From contig JAABQG010000018.1 in NCBI GenBank assembly GCA_011391595.1, forward strand, positions 1-58,346: a stretch of 58,346 bases of DNA. The letters run 5' to 3'. Below are positions 9,007 through 15,969 of this stretch, piece by piece. The notes below the pieces were generated by a model. The model saw nothing but the letters and a program-made list of their open reading frames with translations. It had not been told where the DNA came from and searched no databases. Positions within the stretch are counted from its first letter, which is position 1. Every line of letters begins with the position of its first letter. The translations under genes were made by a program, and so were the position numbers. The stretch is from Hydrogenophaga sp. Its GTDB lineage: Bacteria > Pseudomonadota > Gammaproteobacteria > Burkholderiales > Burkholderiaceae_C.

Positions 9007-9310
9007 GCCATCCAGCATCAAGATGAATTGATAGCGTGGCGCGAATCTGGGGCTGCCCCATTTGATCACCGAGAACTTCACTTTTGCCGTGGGCATCGGA
9101 ACCAGCCCATGAAGGCAAGTCAACCGCCTCTGGGATAGATCAGGCAATCACTTCGGGCAGCCCGGAACAAAACCAAGCCCGAAATGACAACAACGCTCGA
9201 CCTGCACAAGTTGGTACCATTTCCATAGCAAACAAAGACCAATCCACGATGGTAAAAGGCCATTTTCATTCAATAAACCGTCCCCAAGCCGGAAAAGGGG
9301 CCGTCCACCG
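9007..9310. other. Intergenic stretch, no gene recognised
   Basis: No supported gene or RNA is visible between the IS91 remnant and the 3' end of the GntR gene. A reverse-strand frame crosses it (start 9147) but has no recognisable family and overlaps the transposase remnant. Base composition is more AT-rich than in the flanking genes. Confidence 0.5.
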
Positions 9311-10030
9311 CTACCCCACCACCAGCCGAATCGCCGGCAGCACCTGCTCCGACTCGGCGCGGCGCTCCAGGGCCAGGCGCATGTTCATCTGGGCGACTTC
9401 GGTGTGTTCCACCGCCAGGTTCTGGGCGCGGGTGCCCTCGCCGCGCTTCAGCGCGTCGAACAGCATGTGGTGCTGGCGGTGGGCGTAGAGCATCCAGTCG
9501 CGGTCCAGCGCCACGGTGCCTTGCATCGGCAGCATGGCCGACGCGGGGGCGAAGGGCAGTTTGTCGTTCAGCGCCACGGCGCGCTGCAGGGCGCGGTTGC
9601 CGCAGGCGTCCAGGATCAGCGCGTGAAAGCGGTCGTTCATGCCGGCGTAGGCGGCGTAGCTCTCCAGCGTGAGCGGGTTGTCGGCCAGCAGGCGGTCGCC
9701 CGCCTCCAGGCAGGCCTGCAGGTCGCCCTGCAGCTGGCGCGACACGCCGTGTTCGGCCACCAGGCGCGCGGCCATGCCCTCCAGGTGGCCGCGCACGGCA
9801 ATCGCATCGGCCACTTCGCGCGGGGTGAACTGGCGCACCAGGTATTTGCCGGTGTCGCTGGCCTCGACCAGGCCTTCCTGCTCCAACGTGACCAGCGCGC
9901 TGCGCACCGGGGTGCGCGAGGCGCCCAGGCGCTCGGCCAGTTGCTGCTCCGCCAGGCGCTGGCCGGGCTCGAAGGTGCCGCGCAGGATCAGGTCGCGCAG
10001 CTGCATCAAAACGGTTTCTTGCAGGTTCAT
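9311..10030 (-). CDS. GntR-family (FadR/FCD type) transcriptional regulator
   Basis: The 239-residue regulator has an N-terminal winged helix (LILRGTFEPGQRLAEQQLAE, then RLGASRTPVRSALVTLEQEG) and a C-terminal all-helical FCD ligand domain (RGHLEGMAARLVAEHG, then NDRFHALILDACGN and HRQHHMLFDALKRG, with the His and Asp positions typical of FCD metal sites). The ATG at 10030 is preferred; the frame is open to 10132 but that part looks non-coding. It is divergent from the Rieske oxygenase gene across 113 bases, so it is the likely local regulator of that operon, with the ligand probably the substrate or a product. Confidence 0.92.
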   Translation of the reverse strand: MNLQETVLMQLRDLILRGTFEPGQRLAEQQLAERLGASRTPVRSALVTLEQEGLVEASDTGKYLVRQFTPREVADAIAVRGHLEGMAARLVAEHGVSRQLQGDLQACLEAGDRLLADNPLTLESYAAYAGMNDRFHALILDACGNRALQRAVALNDKLPFAPASAMLPMQGTVALDRDWMLYAHRQHHMLFDALKRGEGTRAQNLAVEHTEVAQMNMRLALERRAESEQVLPAIRLVVG

Positions 10031-10068
10031 GGCGTCAACTGTACACTGAATCAATATTTTGGGATACC

Positions 10069-10081
10069 GTTTTGACAAAAC
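10069..10081. promoter_or_regulatory. Candidate operator (GTTTTGACAAAAC)
   Basis: A perfect 6-bp inverted repeat around a single A lies midway between the GntR start (10030) and the oxygenase start (10144). Position and symmetry fit a GntR-type operator; binding is inferred only. Confidence 0.4.
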
Positions 10082-10143
10082 CGGCCAAACGGTGCACGAT
10101 CCATCCACCCGACCTTCCGCCAACCGCCTCACGAAAGCCCCCC

Positions 10144-11550
10144 ATGAAAGCCGAACAGAACGAACTGATCACCCGCATTGGCCCGGGCACGCCCTGCGGC
10201 GACCTGATGCGCCGCTACTGGCAGCCGGTGGCGCTGGTGGATGAATTCAACCCCGCGCTGGACCCGGCCATGGGCGTGCGCCCGGTGAAGGCGGTGCGGC
10301 TGCTGGGGCAGGATTTCGTGCTGTTCAAGAACGCCGACGGCAGCTTCGGCCTGCTGGACCGCGACTGCCCGCACCGCGGCGCCGACCTCTCCTTTGGTCG
10401 CAACGAGGGTGACGGCCTGCGTTGCCCCTTCCATGGCTGGAAGTTCGACGCCGCCGGCCAGTGCCTTGACACACCGGGCGAGCCCACGGGCAGCACGCTG
10501 TGCCAGCGCATCCAGCAGCGTTGCTACCCGCTAATTGAAAAAGCCGGCGTGCTGTTCGGCTGGTTCGGGCCGGTGGATGTGTCGCCCCCGCCCTTCCCGG
10601 CGTTCGACTGCTTTGCCGCGCCGGCCACGCACACCTTTGCCTTCAAGGGCCTGTGGAACTGCAACTGGTTGCAGGCGTTTGAGGTCGGCATCGACCCGGC
10701 GCATGCGTCCTTTTTGCACCGTTTCTTCAACGACGAGTCGCTGGAAGAGAGCTACGGCCGCCAGTTCCGCGGCGCCAGCCTGGGCGAGCTTGACGGTCAG
10801 CGCCTGCCCATGACCAAGGTGATGCGCGAGTTCGACCAGCCCGACATCTCGTTCGCCCCCATGCCCTACGGCCTGCAGCTGACCTCGCTGCGGCCCATCA
10901 ACGACCAGATCACGCACACGCGCGTGACCAACGCGATCTTCCCCAGCACGTTCGTGATTCCATTGTCCGAGACGATGACGATCACGCAGATCCACGTGCC
11001 GGTGGACGACACGAAAAACTACTGGTACGCCATCTTCACCAGCTTCGACGCGCCGGTGGACAAGGAAGTCATGCGCAACCAGCGGCTGGAGGCCGTCACC
11101 CTGCCCGACTACATCCCCAAGTCCGGCCAGCACAACAACTGGGGCTTCAGCGCCGATGAGCAGCAGAGCCGCACCTACCTGGGCATGGGCGAGAGCGACA
11201 TCAACGTGCACGACCAGTGGGCCTGCGAGAGCATGGGCGCGATCCAGGACCGCACTCGCGAGCACCTGGGCACGACCGACAAGGTCATCATGGCCAACCG
11301 CCGCACGCTGATCAAGGCGATCGAGACGGTGCAGGCCGGCGGCACGCCGCCGGGCGTGGCCGATTCGGAAATCGCCGCGCACCGCATGGGCCCCGACACG
11401 GTGGATGGCCTGGCCCCCACCGGTGGCACCGAGGCCTGGTGGCGCCACGCCGTGCAGGCCAAGCGCGACAACGCGCCGTGGGATGCCGCGCTGAAGCCGG
11501 TGGCCGAGCCGCTGGCAGCCGAGTATTCGCCGCACGAGGAAGCGTCTTGA
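10144..11550 (+). CDS. Rieske non-heme iron aromatic ring-hydroxylating oxygenase, alpha subunit
   Basis: The 468-residue protein carries the Rieske [2Fe-2S] motif C75-P-H77 and C94-x2-H97 (DRDCPHRGADLS, LRCPFHGWKFD) and the mononuclear iron motif D184-x2-H187-x4-H192 (GIDPAHASFLH). The GTPCGDLMRRYWQPVAL opening and the C-terminal MANRRTLIKAIETVQAGG are typical of the phthalate-4,5-dioxygenase branch, whose members work as alpha-only oxygenases with a separate reductase. The ATG at 10144 is chosen over the open-frame start at 10072 because family similarity begins there. No small subunit and no flavin reductase are encoded nearby; the ferredoxin at 13053 is the likely electron donor. The gene overlaps the GS-like gene by four bases. 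The substrate is not determinable. Confidence 0.9.
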   Translation: MKAEQNELITRIGPGTPCGDLMRRYWQPVALVDEFNPALDPAMGVRPVKAVRLLGQDFVLFKNADGSFGLLDRDCPHRGADLSFGRNEGDGLRCPFHGWKFDAAGQCLDTPGEPTGSTLCQRIQQRCYPLIEKAGVLFGWFGPVDVSPPPFPAFDCFAAPATHTFAFKGLWNCNWLQAFEVGIDPAHASFLHRFFNDESLEESYGRQFRGASLGELDGQRLPMTKVMREFDQPDISFAPMPYGLQLTSLRPINDQITHTRVTNAIFPSTFVIPLSETMTITQIHVPVDDTKNYWYAIFTSFDAPVDKEVMRNQRLEAVTLPDYIPKSGQHNNWGFSADEQQSRTYLGMGESDINVHDQWACESMGAIQDRTREHLGTTDKVIMANRRTLIKAIETVQAGGTPPGVADSEIAAHRMGPDTVDGLAPTGGTEAWWRHAVQAKRDNAPWDAALKPVAEPLAAEYSPHEEAS

Positions 11551-13031
11551 AGTCATTCGCCGAGGTATGCGGCATTCACGATGAAGCCCGTGAGGCTGCA
11601 GCGTTGCACACCGACCGCCTGATCGAGGCCAGCGGCCTAGAGCTGGTGCGCTTTGGCTGGTGCGACCTGCACGGCGTGTTGCGCGGCAAGACGCTGACGG
11701 CCAAGGCCGCCGTGAAGGCGCTGCGCGCCGGCGTCGGCATGGTCAGCACGCTGCTGCTGAAAGACACCTCCGACCGCACCGCGTTCAAGGTGTTCGAACC
11801 CGGCGGCACGGCCGACCTGCCGGGCTTCGCGTTCGCCAGCAACCTGATCCTGCTGCCCGACCCGGCCAGCTTCAAGCAACTGCCCTGGGCGCAGGGCACG
11901 GGCTGGCTGCGCTGCCAGCCGAGGTTCCAGGACGGCACACCGGTGCCACTCGACACGCGCTACGTGTTGCAACAGGCGCTGGCGCGGCTGGCGCAGCAGG
12001 GCTTCGGCATGGTCTGCGGACTGGAGGTCGAGTTCCACATCTACCGCATCAAGGAAATGCACGACGGCCCGGACTTGGACCCGGCGCAGGCGGCCTGGCC
12101 CGGCCTGCCGCCGGCGGTGAGCATGATCCACCCCGGCTACAACCTGCTGGCCGAGAGCTGGATCGACATGGCCGAGGAGCCGCTGCGCATCGTGCAGCAC
12201 ACGGCGCAGGCGCTGGGCCTGCCGCTGCAGTCGCTGGAGATTGAACTGGGTCCGAGCCAGGTGGAGGCGGTGTTCGACGCCACCGATGCCATGACTGCCG
12301 CCGACAACATGGTGCTGTTTCGCAACGGCGTTCGCCAGGCGCTGCGCCGCGCGGGCTACCACGCCAGCTTCATGTGCCGCCCGCCCTTCCCTAACATCAT
12401 GTCCAGCGGCTGGCACCTGCACCAGTCGCTGGTGGACGGTGCCACGGGCGCAAACGCCTTCATGCGCGACGCGCCCGCGCCCGGCACCACGCCGGTCGAC
12501 GCGCTGCACACCCTGTCGGACACCGGCGCCGCCTGGCTGGGCGGCCTGCTGGCGCACGCCCGCGGCATGGCCTCCTTGTGCACGCCGACGGTCAACGGCT
12601 TCGGGCGCTTCCGGCCCAACGCGCTGGCGCCCCAGGCGGTACTGTGGGGCCGCGACAACCGCGGCGCGATGCTGCGTGTCGTCGGTGGCCCGGGGGACAG
12701 CGCCACGCGCATCGAAAACCGCATCGGCGAACCCTCCGCCAACCCTTACCTGTACATGGCGGCGCAGATCCACGCCGGGCTGGACGGGCTGGCGCGCGGG
12801 CTGACGCCGCCGCGCGCCACCGAGTCGCCCTACGCCAGCGACGCCGAGATGATTCCCACCAACCTGCCGGACGCGCTGGGCGCGCTGCGGGCGGATGCCG
12901 CGCTGATGGACGGTTTTGGGACCGACTTCGTGCGCTACTACAGCCGCGTGAAACAATCCGAAGCCCAGCGCCATGCAATGGCCGAAGACACCACCGATTT
13001 CGAGCGGCGCGAATATTTCAGCCGCTTCTGA
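11547..13031 (+). CDS. Glutamine-synthetase-family ligase (possible gamma-glutamyl-amine ligase)
   Basis: The 494-residue protein has the glutamine synthetase fold with apparently complete catalytic residues: E160xE162 in GLEVEFH, ExGPSQxE (E233 to E240), H290 in SGWHLHQSL, the arginine block RFRPNALAPQ plus RDNRGAMLR, and ENRIGEPSANPYLYMAA. It is therefore probably an active ATP-dependent ligase. The start is the TTG at 11547, overlapping the oxygenase stop (TTGA) with GAGGA six bases upstream; the frame opens earlier but inside the oxygenase gene. Known relatives next to Rieske systems (TdnQ/AtdA1 in aniline degradation) glutamylate an amine before oxygenation, which suggests but does not prove an amine substrate. 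No GATase-like partner is present. Confidence 0.85.
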   Translation: MKSFAEVCGIHDEAREAAALHTDRLIEASGLELVRFGWCDLHGVLRGKTLTAKAAVKALRAGVGMVSTLLLKDTSDRTAFKVFEPGGTADLPGFAFASNLILLPDPASFKQLPWAQGTGWLRCQPRFQDGTPVPLDTRYVLQQALARLAQQGFGMVCGLEVEFHIYRIKEMHDGPDLDPAQAAWPGLPPAVSMIHPGYNLLAESWIDMAEEPLRIVQHTAQALGLPLQSLEIELGPSQVEAVFDATDAMTAADNMVLFRNGVRQALRRAGYHASFMCRPPFPNIMSSGWHLHQSLVDGATGANAFMRDAPAPGTTPVDALHTLSDTGAAWLGGLLAHARGMASLCTPTVNGFGRFRPNALAPQAVLWGRDNRGAMLRVVGGPGDSATRIENRIGEPSANPYLYMAAQIHAGLDGLARGLTPPRATESPYASDAEMIPTNLPDALGALRADAALMDGFGTDFVRYYSRVKQSEAQRHAMAEDTTDFERREYFSRF

Positions 13032-13052
13032 CCGGCCTTCTGACCTCACCCC

Positions 13053-13388
13053 ATGATAACTATCAACTTCATAGCTAACAACGACCCAAAGGCGCTGGGT
13101 TCTGCCACTATTTCTTCAAAAGCCGGGCGCAGCCTGATGCAGGCGGCCCAATCCGGCGGCGTGGACGGCATCGCAGCCGATTGCGGCGGCAGCCTGACCT
13201 GCGCCACCTGCCATGTGATGGTGCGCGAGCCCTGGGCCAGCCGGTTGCCGCCGCCCGGCACGGACGAATTGGCCATGCTCGAATTCACCGCCGAATTGCG
13301 CCAGCCAAACAGCCGGCTGTCCTGCCAGATCCAGCTCACCGACGCACTGGATGGCCTGACGGTAGACTTGCCGGCCACGCAATACTGA
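13053..13388 (+). CDS. Adrenodoxin-type [2Fe-2S] ferredoxin
   Basis: The 111-residue ferredoxin has C-x5-C-x2-C in ADCGGSLTCATCHV and the fourth ligand in RLSCQIQL, the pattern of adrenodoxin-like electron carriers of Rieske and P450 systems. It is the natural electron donor for the oxygenase two genes upstream. No ferredoxin reductase gene is present, so the reductase must lie elsewhere. The N-terminal stretch INFIANNDPKALGSATISS is encoded largely by sequence that resembles the dispersed palindromic repeat (13068-13117), so the first ~20 residues may be partly repeat-derived. The start ATG at 13053 lies 21 bases after the GS-like stop and has a weak ribosome binding site. Confidence 0.9.
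   Translation: MITINFIANNDPKALGSATISSKAGRSLMQAAQSGGVDGIAADCGGSLTCATCHVMVREPWASRLPPPGTDELAMLEFTAELRQPNSRLSCQIQLTDALDGLTVDLPATQY
13068..13117 (+). repeat. Possible palindromic repeat copy F inside the ferredoxin gene
   Basis: Aligned by eye with copy B (20213), this stretch shares TTNATAGC, CAANGACCCA, CGCTGGG, TNNTGCC and ATTTCNTC in the same order and nearly the same spacing. The core here is CCCAAAGGCGCTGGG. It falls in codons 6-21 of the ferredoxin gene. Confidence 0.45.
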
Positions 13389-13506
13389 GACCTTGCGGGA
13401 CAGACCAAGAGTTACACGCAGTGAACTTTGCTCTGTCCCCAACTTTCGCTAGACCTTGCGGGACAGCCCAAGAGTTACACGAAGTGAACTTTTCTCTGTC
13501 CCCAAC
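13389..13506 (+). repeat. REP-like doublet, two copies with a 63-bp period
   Basis: Two near-identical units start at 13389 and 13452 with GACCTTGCGGGACAG and end CTCTGTCCCCAAC. Each can fold: GGGACAG pairs with CTGTCCC, with an inner GTTACAC/GTGAAC arm. This is the structure of REP elements moved by TnpA-REP transposases. They lie between the ferredoxin and monooxygenase-fold genes. A third, diverged copy is at 42187-42232. Confidence 0.8.
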
Positions 13507-13520
13507 CAGTTAGGAAAACC

Positions 13521-13823
13521 ATGATTCTCGAAATCGCCGACATCCGCATCCAGCCCGGCCAGCAGGCCGCTTTCGAAGAAGCCGTTCAGCGCGGCCTGGC
13601 CACCGTGGCTAGCACGGCCAAAGGCTTCGAGGGCGCCAAAGTGAACCGGGGCATCGAGTCGCCGGAACGTTACGTGCTGCAGATCTTCTGGACCACGCTG
13701 GAAGACCACACGGTGGGCTTCCGCCAGTCGCCGCTGTTCACCGAGTGGCGCGCCATCGTCGGGCCTTTTTTTGCGGCGCCACCGGTGGTGGAGCACTTCG
13801 AGCTGGTCACGAAGTCGGCTTGA
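13521..13823 (+). CDS. Antibiotic biosynthesis monooxygenase (ABM) fold protein
   Basis: The 100-residue protein fits the small dimeric ABM/quinol monooxygenase ferredoxin-like fold: an ILEIADIRIQPGQQAAFEEA opening, ERYVLQIFWTTLEDHTVGF in the middle and WRAIVGPFFAAPPVVEHFEL at the end. Such proteins act as cofactor-free monooxygenases on quinols or as stress-related dimers, so its role in the oxygenase operon is open. AGGA precedes the ATG. It is separated from the ferredoxin gene by a REP-like doublet and overlaps the 3' end of the convergent MarR gene by 17 bases. Confidence 0.8.
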   Translation: MILEIADIRIQPGQQAAFEEAVQRGLATVASTAKGFEGAKVNRGIESPERYVLQIFWTTLEDHTVGFRQSPLFTEWRAIVGPFFAAPPVVEHFELVTKSA

Positions 13824-14283
13824 GCGCGGCCGGCGCCGAGGACGGATTCTGCGCTTCGTGCCCGGCCACCAACTTGGCCAGCAGCGAAACCAGCTGGGCC
13901 TGTTCCTGCCCGTCGAGCGGCGCCAGGATGCGCGCCTGCACCCGAGTCACGATGCGTTTCATGTGGTCGGCCGCGTCCGCGCCAGCCGGCGTCACCCACA
14001 GCAGCTTGCGGCGCTTGTCCAGCGGATCGACCTCGCGGCGGATCCAGCCCCTGAGTTCAAGCCGTCCGATCACCGAACCCGAGGTGGCGGCGTCGAACGC
14101 CACCCGTCCGGCCAGCGTCACCTGGTCTTCGCCGGGCGTGTCGATCAGGGCATTGAGAATCGCGAACTGCACCGGCGTGATCTCAAAATCCGCCGTCTCG
14201 TCCATGAAAATCGCCACTGCGAGCTGATGCGCGCGCCGGATCAGGTGGCCCGGGGCGTGTTCGAAGTCAAAGCTGGTCACCAT
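13807..14283 (-). CDS. MarR-family transcriptional regulator
   Basis: The 158-residue regulator has the MarR winged-helix layout: ITPVQFAILNALIDTPGEDQ, LAGRVAFDAATSGSVIGRLE, then the wing RREVDPLDKRRKLLWVTPAG. Its 3' end overlaps the ABM gene by 17 bases, and its start faces the FAA-family hydrolase gene across 222 bases. MarR proteins next to aromatic catabolic genes commonly respond to aromatic acids, so it is a reasonable candidate regulator of the hydrolase and TRAP genes. Confidence 0.92.
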   Translation of the reverse strand: MVTSFDFEHAPGHLIRRAHQLAVAIFMDETADFEITPVQFAILNALIDTPGEDQVTLAGRVAFDAATSGSVIGRLELRGWIRREVDPLDKRRKLLWVTPAGADAADHMKRIVTRVQARILAPLDGQEQAQLVSLLAKLVAGHEAQNPSSAPAALKPTS

Positions 14284-14294
14284 GCGCAGGAGTG

Positions 14295-14334
14295 TAACGA
14301 GCGATTTTGTGAAATATAGTGCCTGCTCTCGTTA
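14295..14334. promoter_or_regulatory. Candidate MarR control region
   Basis: A perfect 7-bp inverted repeat, TAACGAG (14295-14301) and CTCGTTA (14328-14334), lies just upstream of the marR start in an AT-rich stretch; GTATAC follows at 14341. The rest of the gap to 14505 shows no gene. A regulatory role is inferred. Confidence 0.35.
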
Positions 14335-14505
14335 AAATATGTATACTTACTAAATTGATCTCGTGGACTTTCTCGGGCGTTTCGCGATCCGCTCATGGCA
14401 CACTGATCGACTCAACCGGCGACGCGGCTGCAGGCCGTTCATGTTCAACAACACCGAGCGCCAGGGCTCCATGAGCCTTGGCATTCATCCCGAAGAAAGG
14501 CTGCC

Positions 14506-15201
14506 ATGAGCTATGTTTTCAATCCGCCGGCAACGGTATCGGTCCCGGTCCTTGGTAGCAGCGCCCGCTTCCCGGTGCACCGCATCTACTGCGTGGGCCG
14601 CAACTACGAAGAACACGCGAAGGAAATGGGTTTCACAGGCCGCGAGCCTCCGTTCTTCTTTCTGAAGCCGGCCGATGCCGTCGTCGTCGTGAGTGCCGGT
14701 GAAACCGGCAGCATGCCCTACCCTTCTCTGACGCAGAACCTGCATCACGAGATCGAACTGGTGGTGGCGATTGGCACGGGCGGCAAGAACATTGCGGCTG
14801 CGGACGCGCACAAGCACATCTTCGGCTATGCCGTGGGCCTGGACATGACGCGACGCGACCTGCAGAACGACATGAAGAAGCAGGGCCGCCCCTGGTGCAT
14901 CGGCAAGGCCTTCGACCAGTCGGCGCCGATCGGCCCGATCACCCCCGTGGCACAAGCCGGTGACGTGAACAACGCCGAGATCTACGTGCAGGTCAACGGC
15001 GCGGACCGCCAGCGAAGCAACGTGTCCAAGCTGATCTGGAACGTGGCCGAAACCATCGAACACCTGTCGGCGGCCTGGGAACTGCAGCCCGGCGACCTGA
15101 TTTACACCGGCACGCCCGAAGGCGTGGCGGCTGTCGTTCGCGGCGACACCCTGGTCGGCTCGGTGACCGGACTCGGTGAACTGCGTGTCCGGATAGCTTG
15201 A
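14506..15201 (+). CDS. Fumarylacetoacetate hydrolase family protein, fumarylpyruvate-hydrolase-like
   Basis: The 231-residue enzyme shows FAH-family signatures: HRIYCVGRNYEEHAKEMG, PPFFFLKPADAV, LHHEIELVVAIG (metal-binding acidic residues), GYAVGLDMTRRDLQ, and GDLIYTGTPEGVAAV. The short length and these motifs resemble NagK-type fumarylpyruvate hydrolases of the gentisate pathway, which split fumarylpyruvate to fumarate and pyruvate. Specificity within the family cannot be fixed from sequence. GAAAGG lies upstream of the ATG. It is divergent from marR and followed by TRAP transporter genes, which suggests uptake and breakdown of one organic acid. No gentisate dioxygenase is in the window. Confidence 0.87.
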   Translation: MSYVFNPPATVSVPVLGSSARFPVHRIYCVGRNYEEHAKEMGFTGREPPFFFLKPADAVVVVSAGETGSMPYPSLTQNLHHEIELVVAIGTGGKNIAAADAHKHIFGYAVGLDMTRRDLQNDMKKQGRPWCIGKAFDQSAPIGPITPVAQAGDVNNAEIYVQVNGADRQRSNVSKLIWNVAETIEHLSAAWELQPGDLIYTGTPEGVAAVVRGDTLVGSVTGLGELRVRIA

Positions 15202-15365
15202 ACGGCGATAACAGCTGTGAAGGTATGGCGCTAGCGCATGGGAATCAGGCTGGCATCATCCCGCTTGGGGCCTGAAGGGTTCCGAGGGCCGGAAATGCTG
15301 CAGGCAGCACCACTTAAAATTACGCATTGGTAAACGGCTTTCGATTAGAGAAACAGGAGTCAAGC

Positions 15366-15848
15366 TTGCTCATCCTCGAAAAACTGGCGAAGTTCTGCGC
15401 CATTCTTGCCGGCATCGTGCTGACATCCATCACGATCATGACCTGCGTCAGCCTGATCGGGCGCAACACCTCCGGATGGACCCTGGTCGGTGACTTTGAA
15501 CTGACGGCTGCCGGTTCCGGCGCGGCGGTCGCCTTGTTCCTGCCCTGGTGCCAGCTCAGGCGAGGCAATATCCTGGTGGACTTCTTCACGGCGCGCGCCA
15601 GCGTCGAGACGCAGCGCGGACTGGACCGTTTCGGCGCCCTGCTGCTGGGACTGTCCATCGGGTTGCTGGCCTGGCGAACCGGCCTTGGCGGCTTGGACGC
15701 GTGGCACACCCAGTCTGGCACCATGATGCTGGGTTTTCCCGAGTGGGTCGTGTATGCCTTCATGACGCCCGCGCTTGCGCTGACGGCCGTCATCGCCTTC
15801 TGGCAGGCCGCGCAGGGTTTTGACGCTGGCGCGGGGCACCCGGCATGA
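15366..15848 (+). CDS. TRAP transporter small permease (DctQ)
   Basis: The 160-residue membrane protein has four hydrophobic segments typical of DctQ: AKFCAILAGIVLTSITIMTC, ELTAAGSGAAVALFLPWCQL, FGALLLGLSIGLLAWRTG, and VVYAFMTPALALTAVIAFW. The start is taken as the TTG at 15366, because AGGAG lies seven bases upstream; the longer frame begins at another TTG at 15327 without such a site. It works with the large permease and the binding protein that follow. A 63-bp-period repeat pair separates it from dctM. Confidence 0.85.
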   Translation: MLILEKLAKFCAILAGIVLTSITIMTCVSLIGRNTSGWTLVGDFELTAAGSGAAVALFLPWCQLRRGNILVDFFTARASVETQRGLDRFGALLLGLSIGLLAWRTGLGGLDAWHTQSGTMMLGFPEWVVYAFMTPALALTAVIAFWQAAQGFDAGAGHPA

Positions 15849-15943
15849 GCCGCCGGGCCGCTCCCAAGGCGAATAGCACCGAAGCCCGCCAGGGCGAAGG
15901 TACACCGATGCACCGCCGGGCCGCTCCCAGGGCGAATAACACC
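15849..15943 (+). repeat. Direct repeat pair between dctQ and dctM
   Basis: CCGCCGGGCCGCTCCCAAGG at 15850 recurs as CCGCCGGGCCGCTCCCAGGG at 15913, each followed by GCGAATANCACCG. The unit resembles one end of the ~80-nt repeat at 30584 and 32286. It begins right after the dctQ stop. Confidence 0.7.
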
Positions 15944-15969
15944 GCAGTGCGCCGCACGGAGGTTACCCA

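Noticed and set aside
8731-9147. Reverse-strand frame of 138 codons
   Set aside because: It overlaps the IS91 transposase remnant, which has clear protein similarity on the other strand, and shows no family features.
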